Source: Candidatus Dadabacteria bacterium RIFCSPHIGHO2_12_FULL_53_21
Lineage (GTDB): Bacteria > Desulfobacterota_D > UBA1144 > Nemesobacterales > UBA2774
Length of the DNA: 19,732 nucleotides
NCBI GenBank assembly: GCA_001775255.1
Contig: MFCJ01000131.1
Coordinates: forward strand, 1-19,732
Reading direction: 5' to 3'
The position numbers were made by a program, and so were the translations under genes. Under the pieces are notes generated by a model. The model was not told where the DNA came from, made no database searches, and worked only from the letters and a program-made list of their open reading frames with translations. Below are positions 7,003 through 12,979 of this stretch, in pieces. The first letter of the stretch is position 1. Each line of letters begins with the position of its first letter.

Positions 7003-7713
7003 TTACGAATTAATTATCTCGCCGCTCTTTATGAATAATATCCTGTCTGTCAGCTCTTCCATCTTTTTCCTGTTGTGAGAGACGATCAATACGGTTTTAT
7101 TGTTTTTTTTGAGATCTTTGATCTTGTTTATGCACTTCTCCTGGAACGATTCGTCCCCAACAGCCAGGATTTCGTCTATCAATATTATTTCCGCACTGCT
7201 GTGAACGGCGATCGAAAAGCCGAGCCTCGCATTCATCCCGTTCGAATATTTCTTGACTGGCATGTCCATAAACCTTTCTTCTATTTCCGAAAAATCGATT
7301 ATGCTTTCGATTTTCTCTCTGATTTCTTTGATCGACATGCCGATTATCGTGCCGTTTGTGTAGATGTTTTCCCGGCCCGTCAGGTCCGGGTGGAACCCCG
7401 CACCGACCGATATCAGGGGCGCCACCCTGCCCGAAACCGTGACTTCCCCCTGGTTGGGGTATGTAACGGACGCTATCAGCTTGAGTACCGTCGTCTTGCC
7501 GGCTCCGTTCGGACCGAATAGTCCCACGCACTCACCTTTTCTTATGGAAATATTGATACTCTTTAACGCCCAGAATTCCCCGTCAGAAAGTTTCTCTCTC
7601 TCCTCCCTTTTGAAAATATCGGTGATCTCCTCCCTGAGGGATTTATGGAATAGGTCCCTCGTCGAGTACTTCTTCCACACATCGTTGAACATAATGATTC
7701 CGTCAGATGACAT
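7003..7713 (-). CDS. wzt: ABC-2 polysaccharide exporter, ATPase subunit (Wzt/KpsT/TagH type)
   Basis: This is the ATP-hydrolysing subunit that would drive export of an undecaprenyl-linked polysaccharide across the inner membrane together with the permease encoded just upstream. All ABC motifs are present: Walker A GPNGAGKTT (67-75), signature region KKYSNGMNARLGFS (154-167), Walker B IILIDEI (176-182) with catalytic Glu181, and the switch His213 in VSHN. At 236 residues it stops right after the nucleotide-binding domain. It has no C-terminal carbohydrate-binding domain like those of Wzt proteins that recognise a capped non-reducing end, which makes it resemble the short KpsT/TagH-type ATPases. 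Its start overlaps the permease stop by 11 bases (7703-7713), a strong sign of translational coupling. GC-rich relative to the genes downstream of it. Confidence 0.93.
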   Translation of the reverse strand: MSSDGIIMFNDVWKKYSTRDLFHKSLREEITDIFKREEREKLSDGEFWALKSINISIRKGECVGLFGPNGAGKTTVLKLIASVTYPNQGEVTVSGRVAPLISVGAGFHPDLTGRENIYTNGTIIGMSIKEIREKIESIIDFSEIEERFMDMPVKKYSNGMNARLGFSIAVHSSAEIILIDEILAVGDESFQEKCINKIKDLKKNNKTVLIVSHNRKKMEELTDRILFIKSGEIINS

Positions 7714-8476
7714 CTGCGAAGTCCCGCTCGGTTTTTATGAAAAACCTGTAACAGAGATAATAGAATACCGCCACTATCACGCTCACGAATACAAACTGCC
7801 ACAATACCACTCCCCGCCCCTCGATGAGGCACCTCCTCATGTTCTCGATGATAAACGTCATGGGGTTCAGGAACAGTATGAGCTTGAAATTAAGGCTCAG
7901 GTTGTCGATAGAATACAGTACGGGCGAAGCGAAGAACAGGAGCTGTATCAGGAACCCCGTCGCCAGCTTTACGTCCCTGTAATAAACATTAAGGCTCGAA
8001 AGAAGAAGGCTCATCGAAATCGTGAACACGAACAAGAGCACCAGGAGGGGCAGCATCCATAGTATGTAATATGTGATGTGTATATGATAGATAAACAGCA
8101 TGGGTATAAAAATCACGGACGCGATTACATAGTCGAGAAACGCCATGACTATTCCCGAGAGGGGGAGTATCTCCCTCGGAAAGTATATTTTCGTGATGAG
8201 GGAGTAGTTCCCCGTGAGGCTCGTGAGGGAATAATTCACCGAGGACGCGAAAAACGTCCACGGCAGCAGGCCTGAGTAAAAGAATATGGTTTTGGGGTAA
8301 TCGGTTACCGCCGCCTTGATGAGATAGGTAAAGACGAACGTAAAGAGGAGCATCATGCTCAGAGGCTGAATCACCGCCCATAGAGCGCCGATATAGGACT
8401 GGCGGTACCTGATATTGAATTCCCGCCAGACATAGACCAGAAAGAGGTCTTTATAGGGTAGCAGCCTTTTAATCAT
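7703..8476 (-). CDS. wzm: ABC-2 polysaccharide exporter, permease subunit (Wzm/KpsM/TagG type)
   Basis: This 257-residue inner-membrane protein should form the channel half of the polysaccharide exporter. It carries the family's N-terminal interfacial pattern WREFNIRYRQSYIGALWAVIQP (about 18-39). About six hydrophobic segments follow, roughly at 35-60, 65-90, 105-132, 138-165, 175-196 and 228-248. The stretch NVYYRDVKLATGF before the fifth segment and FLNPMTFIIENMR after it are also typical of ABC2 polysaccharide permeases. The length matches the family (about 255-265). It overlaps the ATPase gene by 11 bases and lies 36 bases downstream of a GT2 gene. The composition matches the GC-rich housekeeping genes rather than the AT-rich glycan genes. 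Confidence 0.93.
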   Translation of the reverse strand: MIKRLLPYKDLFLVYVWREFNIRYRQSYIGALWAVIQPLSMMLLFTFVFTYLIKAAVTDYPKTIFFYSGLLPWTFFASSVNYSLTSLTGNYSLITKIYFPREILPLSGIVMAFLDYVIASVIFIPMLFIYHIHITYYILWMLPLLVLLFVFTISMSLLLSSLNVYYRDVKLATGFLIQLLFFASPVLYSIDNLSLNFKLILFLNPMTFIIENMRRCLIEGRGVVLWQFVFVSVIVAVFYYLCYRFFIKTERDFADVI

Positions 8477-8512
8477 GTATGTCGGTCGGCCTCATCCGGG
8501 CAAGGCCGGGTC

Positions 8513-9418
8513 TTAATTATACTCTAATTTCTTACCCGTCATCGCATACAGGATACCCAGCATGAAGCCCAGGCTGAATTTCCCCTGCATCCTGTATTTT
8601 GTGCTGAACGGGCAGATGAGCTTCGGAATATCCCTCGAGCCGTTGATTAGAAGCATCACCCATATCGGGAAGGGGTACCTGTTCCGGAGTTTCGCGAACG
8701 AGGCTCCGACGGCGGCGGCTTTGCTCGTGCTCCGCAGGATAAGCGGGGGGTGCATATAGCCCGCCCTTTGCGAGCGTCTGACTTTCTTGCCCGCGGCCGT
8801 GAGTCTTACCGCGAATTCGACGTCCTCCTGTCCGATTATCTCATCGACGAATCCGCCGAGGTCCCGCAAAGTCTCCCTCCTGTAAGCCATGCATCTGTTG
8901 GACGGGTAGTAGGGGTCGTGGAAGCTGTATTTGCCTTGAAGCAGGCAATAGCTCGCGCCCCCGCGCGGGATAACCGCGTCTGCTTCCCCGTCCCCGAACT
9001 CGTCCATCAATTTCGAGATGAATCCCCTGTCCATAATCACCGTATCGTCGTCGAGGAATAGAACGTGCTTCCCTCTGGTCTTGCGGAGGCCCAGATTTCT
9101 GGCGTAACCCATGACGCCGAATTTCTCTCCTACGGCGTAATATGCGGAATTCAACACGGGCCCGAATTCCCTGAATATGGCCCTTCCTTCTTCCGTCCCG
9201 CCCCTGTCTTCCACCAGCACCACCTCGAATCTATTTTTATCGTAATCCTGCCCGGCGAGGCTGGTCACTATGCCCCTCAGCAGGTCGACCCTGCCGTAAA
9301 AATTTATAACGCAGGATAAGTCACACGCAGGATCGGCGTCCCCTATATCGGCGTCGCCCTTCAGCGGAAAAGGGAATAACTTATACCCGGCGGCTAATAT
9401 CCTGTGTCTCACGTCCAT
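8513..9418 (-). CDS. Glycosyltransferase family 2, first gene of the glycan block
   Basis: This 301-residue GT-A enzyme is encoded at the head of the minus-strand block. The first 30 residues are an extension, then the GT2 fold begins at about 33 with DLSCVINFYGR. FEVVLVEDRGG (64-74) follows, then the metal-binding triple Asp at 123-125 in LFLDDDTVI and a catalytic-base region GQEDVEFAVRL (196-206). GYARNLGLRKTRGKHVLFLD is a classic GT2 pattern. Its GC-rich composition matches the exporter and the housekeeping genes, so it probably belongs to the conserved part of the locus and might add an early or common sugar; this is inference. A good promoter lies directly upstream (9440-9468), giving a leader of only about 15 bases. 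The best ribosome-binding match, AAGGG, is distant from the ATG. Confidence 0.9.
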   Translation of the reverse strand: MDVRHRILAAGYKLFPFPLKGDADIGDADPACDLSCVINFYGRVDLLRGIVTSLAGQDYDKNRFEVVLVEDRGGTEEGRAIFREFGPVLNSAYYAVGEKFGVMGYARNLGLRKTRGKHVLFLDDDTVIMDRGFISKLMDEFGDGEADAVIPRGGASYCLLQGKYSFHDPYYPSNRCMAYRRETLRDLGGFVDEIIGQEDVEFAVRLTAAGKKVRRSQRAGYMHPPLILRSTSKAAAVGASFAKLRNRYPFPIWVMLLINGSRDIPKLICPFSTKYRMQGKFSLGFMLGILYAMTGKKLEYN

Positions 9419-9439
9419 ACGATTGTTGAGGCCCTTGAG

Positions 9440-9468
9440 GTTATAGATTAAATTAGTAGTTTTATCAA
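9440..9468 (-). promoter_or_regulatory. Sigma70-like promoter for the polysaccharide block
   Basis: On the minus strand the -35 box TTGATA (9463-9468) and the -10 box TATAAC (9440-9445) each match consensus at 5 of 6 positions and are separated by exactly 17 bases. The start of transcription would be near 9433, about 15 bases before the ATG at 9418. It lies in the 66-base divergent gap, so it may also influence the macro domain gene on the other strand. No other promoter this good was seen inside the glycan block. Confidence 0.6.
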
Positions 9469-9484
9469 TATAAAGTCAAGTTCT

Positions 9485-10021
9485 ATGGATGGGACCATGG
9501 GCGCCGATCGAAGGATAGTTGTCGTATTGGGCGATATTACGGATATGGAGGTAGACGCCATCGTGAACGCCGCCAACACGGACCTCGTCCTCGGGAGCGG
9601 TGTCGCGGGCTCGATCAGGCGAAAAGGCGGGCCCACGGTACAGGCGGAATGCGACAGGCTCGGGCCTATACCCCTGGGCGAGGCCGCTGTCACCGTGGGC
9701 GGGGCTCTCCATGCCCGTTACGTAATCCACGCGGCCGGCATGCGCCCGGGCGGCGGAGTAGGCAGGGAGTCGCTCATTGCGGCTACGAGAAACAGCCTCC
9801 TCAGGGCCGATGAATTATCTCTGGGGACGGTCGCCTTTCCCGCGATAGGAACGGGCGTAGGCGGCTTTCCGATTGAAGAGTGCGCCGGGATAATGACGGA
9901 AACCGTTACGGACTATCTTAAAAAAGAAGATACTTCGATCGAGAAAATCTACTTCGTCCTCTTCGACGAGCCCGCTTTCAGGGCCTTCGAAAAGGCGTTG
10001 AGCGCTAAGAGGGCCGTTTAA
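9485..10021 (+). CDS. Macro domain protein (ADP-ribose-binding / deacylase family)
   Basis: This 178-residue single macro domain binds ADP-ribose or related metabolites. The adenosine-binding start is VVLGDITDMEVDAIVNAANTD (13-33), the ribose/diphosphate loop is GSGVAGSIRRKGG (37-49) and the second phosphate loop is AIGTGVGGFP (120-129). In YmdB-type O-acetyl-ADP-ribose deacetylases the first loop carries a catalytic Asp after GGGV. Here that position is Ala41, as in Af1521-like proteins, so it may be a binder or use another mechanism. ATG 9485 has no clear Shine-Dalgarno; the ATG at 9497 (protein MGADRRIVVV) has GGATGGG just upstream and is a credible alternative. It is followed after 6 bases by a Nudix hydrolase gene and probably shares its transcript, which points to turnover of ADP-ribose or other nucleotide-diphosphate metabolites. 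Confidence 0.92.
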   Translation: MDGTMGADRRIVVVLGDITDMEVDAIVNAANTDLVLGSGVAGSIRRKGGPTVQAECDRLGPIPLGEAAVTVGGALHARYVIHAAGMRPGGGVGRESLIAATRNSLLRADELSLGTVAFPAIGTGVGGFPIEECAGIMTETVTDYLKKEDTSIEKIYFVLFDEPAFRAFEKALSAKRAV

Positions 10022-10027
10022 CCGAAC

Positions 10028-10633
10028 ATGCAGCACCGGGCGCAAAACAGCACAATCGATGAACTGGAGCGGCTTCTGAGGTCGAGGACCCCGATGAAAA
10101 TAACGCATGAGGGGGACTTCGTTCACGCTGCCGTGATGATGATACTGAGTGAGGGGCTCGAAGGCCTGTCCATGCTCTTCATCAAGAGGCCAGAGAGCGA
10201 TATCGACGCCTTCTCCGGGCATATGGCGTTTCCGGGGGGCAAGATGATGGAGGGGGATGAAAGCAAGCTCGCGACGGCCGTACGGGAGACCCTGGAGGAG
10301 ATAGGGGTCGACCTTTACAAGAACGGCCGCGTGATAGGCGAGCTCGACGACATAAACCCGAATAACCCGCGGGCGATTAATTATATAGTTACCCCCTACA
10401 TTTCGATAATCAAGGAGGAGGTCTCGATAGTACCCAATCTCTACGAGGTGGAGGCCGCCGTCTGGATTCCCGTGAAGCATTTAAAGGACGAAAGGAATAT
10501 TGCGGTCCGGTGGAGAGAAAGGAACGGGATATTGGTGGAAGATTACGTATATAGCTTCGAGAAATATATAATATGGGGTATGACCGGCAGGATACTTCAC
10601 AGGTTCCTTTCCTTTTCCTCACATCTTTTCTGA
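10028..10633 (+). CDS. Nudix hydrolase, CoA-pyrophosphatase-like (NudL/PCD1 group)
   Basis: This 201-residue hydrolase probably cleaves a nucleoside-diphosphate linkage, most likely in coenzyme A, to give 4'-phosphopantetheine and 3',5'-ADP. The Nudix box runs from Gly71 through RETLEEIGV (86-94), with metal-binding Glu90 and Glu91. The region just before it, FSGHMAFPGGK (62-72), matches the UPF0035 signature of the CoA pyrophosphatases. The box carries the same one-residue-longer spacing between Gly and Arg-Glu that these enzymes show. Length agrees with NudL (about 190-210). Specificity for CoA is inferred from these motifs; ADP-ribose is an alternative given the macro domain gene 6 bases upstream. 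The last residues are hydrophobic (ILHRFLSFSSHLF) without a clear function. Confidence 0.87.
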   Translation: MQHRAQNSTIDELERLLRSRTPMKITHEGDFVHAAVMMILSEGLEGLSMLFIKRPESDIDAFSGHMAFPGGKMMEGDESKLATAVRETLEEIGVDLYKNGRVIGELDDINPNNPRAINYIVTPYISIIKEEVSIVPNLYEVEAAVWIPVKHLKDERNIAVRWRERNGILVEDYVYSFEKYIIWGMTGRILHRFLSFSSHLF

Positions 10634-10654
10634 TTTCTGGATTTTCATGCCCCC

Positions 10655-10685
10655 TGGTGATAGAATTCAGACGAAGATATATAAT
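10655..10685 (+). promoter_or_regulatory. Possible promoter for ssb
   Basis: A perfect -10 hexamer TATAAT lies at 10680-10685, 18 bases before the ssb ATG. The best -35 candidate is TGGTGA at 10655-10660, only 3 of 6 consensus positions with 19-base spacing. The leader would be very short and would overlap the ribosome-binding site, so this is a weak call. Confidence 0.3.
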
Positions 10686-10703
10686 ATATACAGGGAGATA
10701 ATA

Positions 10704-11135
10704 ATGCGGGGAGTAAATAAAGTAATGCTGATCGGCAATCTGGGCCGCGACCCGGAAATCAGATATACGACAAGCGGCCAGGCGGTTGCGAATTTCACGA
10801 TAGCGACTACGGAAGGGCGTACGAACAAGGAAGGGGAGAAGCAGGAATATACCGAATGGCACCGGATAGTCGCGTGGGGAAGGCTGGCGGAGATTTGCGG
10901 GGAATACTTAACAAAAGGGAAGATGATCTACGTGGAGGGGTCGATCAGGACGCGCTCCTGGGAGGACAAGGAGGGCAAAACGAGATGGACGACCGAGATA
11001 GTGGCGAAAAATATGCAGATGCTGAGTCCGGCCGGGGGTAAGGCGGAGCCTTCCTCAGGGCGCGATGAGCGGGCCCCGGACGACTTCGATCTCGACGAGG
11101 ATTCTTTCGGCTCCGATGACGACATACCGTTTTAA
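10704..11135 (+). CDS. ssb: Single-stranded DNA-binding protein
   Basis: SSB coats single-stranded DNA during replication, recombination and repair and recruits partner proteins through its C-terminus. The OB-fold starts VNKVMLIGNLGRDPEIRYT, with EYTEWHRIVAWGRLAEI (48-64) and GKMIYVEGSIRTRSWED (72-88), all typical of bacterial SSB. The acidic C-terminal tail ends DDDIPF, the conserved partner-binding tip. An upstream in-frame ATG at 10647 would add 19 unrelated residues. The ATG at 10704 has AGGGAG at 10692-10697, 6 bases away, and gives the normal SSB N-terminus (143 residues), so I chose it. The linker between OB-fold and tip (about 106-135) is short for the family. It stands 70 bases after the Nudix gene. 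Confidence 0.96.
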   Translation: MRGVNKVMLIGNLGRDPEIRYTTSGQAVANFTIATTEGRTNKEGEKQEYTEWHRIVAWGRLAEICGEYLTKGKMIYVEGSIRTRSWEDKEGKTRWTTEIVAKNMQMLSPAGGKAEPSSGRDERAPDDFDLDEDSFGSDDDIPF

Positions 11136-11228
11136 TATCATTCCTCATGTCTGTCAGCTAACAACCCGGCCTGCTTCTGTAATTAGAGTCGTCCGAAAAC
11201 GGCCTTACTGCCTGAATCTGATGATCCT

Positions 11229-11585
11229 ATGAAAAACACGAATATCAAAAGAGTGGAAAAACCCTGGGGCTATGAATTGTGGTGGGCTCATACCGACAAA
11301 TACGTCGGGAAGATCCTCCACATAAACAAAGGGGAGAGTTTGAGCTATCAGTACCACGAAATAAAAGACGAATCGCTCTATCTCTACAGCGGGAAAATGA
11401 TACTGGAATATCAGGAGGAGGGTGGGGAGAAGGAAACCCTGACGCTCTCTCCCGGAAGCTCCGTCAGAATCAGGCCATATACCAGACACAGGATGACCGC
11501 CCTCGAGGATTGCGATGTATTCGAAGTCTCTACCCCGGAAATCGATGATATAGTTAGGATAGAAGACAGATACGGGAGATCGTGA
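11229..11585 (+). CDS. Small cupin protein (mannose-6-phosphate isomerase type II-like fold)
   Basis: This 118-residue single-domain cupin has a start, KRVEKPWGYELWW, that resembles the cupin domain of type II phosphomannose isomerase/GDP-mannose pyrophosphorylase proteins. Cupin motif 1 is GESLSYQYHEIKDESLYLYSG (35-55), with probable metal ligands His43 and Glu48. Motif 2 is SPGSSVRIRPYTRHRM (74-89), with His87. The second His of the classic HxH is absent, as is common in this group. It may isomerise or epimerise a sugar phosphate, or bind one; no activity can be assigned from sequence. Its stop overlaps the GTG start of glmU by 4 bases, so it is likely translated together with the UDP-GlcNAc pathway genes. 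Nothing clear is seen in the 93 bases upstream. Confidence 0.85.
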   Translation: MKNTNIKRVEKPWGYELWWAHTDKYVGKILHINKGESLSYQYHEIKDESLYLYSGKMILEYQEEGGEKETLTLSPGSSVRIRPYTRHRMTALEDCDVFEVSTPEIDDIVRIEDRYGRS

Positions 11586-12979
11586 TCCGGGATATGAACT
11601 TAGCGGCAGTCGTTCTTGCAGCCGGTATCGGAAAGAGGATGAAATCGAGGGTCCCCAAGGTGCTGCACCCGGTCTTGGGACGGCCCATGCTGAGCTATGT
11701 AATAGACGCTGTCAGGGGCATTTCGCCCAGGAAAATAGTCGTAGTTTTAGGGCGCGGAAGGGACGACGTAAAGGAGTCCCTCGGACAGGTGGGCGTTCTA
11801 TTCGCCGAGCAGAAAGTACAGCTCGGGACAGGTCATGCCGCCGGCTCCGCCCGTAACGCACTCGCGGGTTTCAAAGGAAATATTCTAATCCTCAACGGAG
11901 ATTTCCCGCTCATTACCTCGAAGTCGCTCAATAACCTTGTAAAAAAACATATCGACGGAAGCGCGGACGTTTCTTTCCTCACTGCCGATATAGCCGACCC
12001 CTCGGGATACGGCAGGGTTCTCAGGAACGTCAAAGGCGGAGTCGAAAAGATCATAGAGGACAAGGACGCCTCCCCGGTAGAAAAGAAAATTACTGAAATA
12101 AACTCGGGTACTTATTGCGTGAAATCGGGCTTTCTATGGGAGGCGCTTAAGGGCGTAGGATCCGGGAACAGGCAAAAGGAGTACTACCTTACGGATATAA
12201 TCGAAATAGCGAGAAAGAAATCGCGCAAAATCTTGGGAGTAAAGTCTCGTGACGGAAGCGAGGCCCTCGGGGTTAACGATAGGGCCCAGTTGTCGGAGGT
12301 CGAGGCATTGCTGAGGAAGAGGATTAACGATTCTCTCATGCGGGCCGGTGTGTCCATGGTCGACCCCGGAACGACGTTCGTTTCACCTGACGCTAAGATC
12401 GGAGCCGACACCCTGATATACCCCAATACCTATATTTACGGTAATACTGTAATCGGCGCAGGGTCCTCATTGGGCCCGGGCGTATGGGTTCAGGACTCCG
12501 TCCTCGGAAAAGGAGTCACGGTCAGGCTCTCCTCATACATTTCGAATTGCAAAATAGGCGATAATGTAACCGTGGGCCCGTTCGCGCACATCCGCCCCGA
12601 GGCCGAAATAATGGACGGCGCAAAGATAGGGAATTTCGTCGAGATTAAGAAGTCCAGGATCGGGAGCGGCTCCAAGGTCCCGCATCTCTCCTATATAGGG
12701 GACGCGGTCATTGGTAAGGACGTCAATATCGGCGCGGGGACGATCACCTGTAACTACGACGGGTTCCGGAAGCACGAGACCGTCATCGAAGACGATGTCT
12801 TCATAGGAAGCGATACCATGCTCGTCGCCCCCATCAAGGTAGGCAGGGGCGCGACCACCGGGGCGGGGTCGACTATAACGAAAGACGTCCCGGAAGGGGC
12901 CCTCGCCATAGGGCGGGCGAAACAGACGGTAATAGAGAACTGGAGCAGGAAGCCCCGGGAAGGGAAGGGGAAGAAATAG
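11582..12979 (+). CDS. glmU: Bifunctional UDP-N-acetylglucosamine pyrophosphorylase / glucosamine-1-phosphate N-acetyltransferase
   Basis: GlmU acetylates glucosamine-1-phosphate and then couples it to UTP, giving UDP-GlcNAc for peptidoglycan and lipopolysaccharide. The N-terminal uridyltransferase shows VLAAGIGKRMKSRVPKVLHP (11-30), QLGTGHAAG (80-88) and LNGDFPLI (104-111). From about 255 the left-handed beta-helix begins with its hexapeptide repeats. The acetyltransferase site is visible as VPHLSYIGD with catalytic His368, followed by NIGAGTITCNYDG (382-394). Length (465) is close to E. coli GlmU (456). The GTG at 11582 overlaps the cupin stop by 4 bases; the ATG at 11594 (protein MNLAAVVLAAG) is an alternative that matches the usual GlmU start, and neither has ideal Shine-Dalgarno spacing. 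The next gene, glmS, begins at the base after its stop. Confidence 0.97.
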   Translation: MIRDMNLAAVVLAAGIGKRMKSRVPKVLHPVLGRPMLSYVIDAVRGISPRKIVVVLGRGRDDVKESLGQVGVLFAEQKVQLGTGHAAGSARNALAGFKGNILILNGDFPLITSKSLNNLVKKHIDGSADVSFLTADIADPSGYGRVLRNVKGGVEKIIEDKDASPVEKKITEINSGTYCVKSGFLWEALKGVGSGNRQKEYYLTDIIEIARKKSRKILGVKSRDGSEALGVNDRAQLSEVEALLRKRINDSLMRAGVSMVDPGTTFVSPDAKIGADTLIYPNTYIYGNTVIGAGSSLGPGVWVQDSVLGKGVTVRLSSYISNCKIGDNVTVGPFAHIRPEAEIMDGAKIGNFVEIKKSRIGSGSKVPHLSYIGDAVIGKDVNIGAGTITCNYDGFRKHETVIEDDVFIGSDTMLVAPIKVGRGATTGAGSTITKDVPEGALAIGRAKQTVIENWSRKPREGKGKK

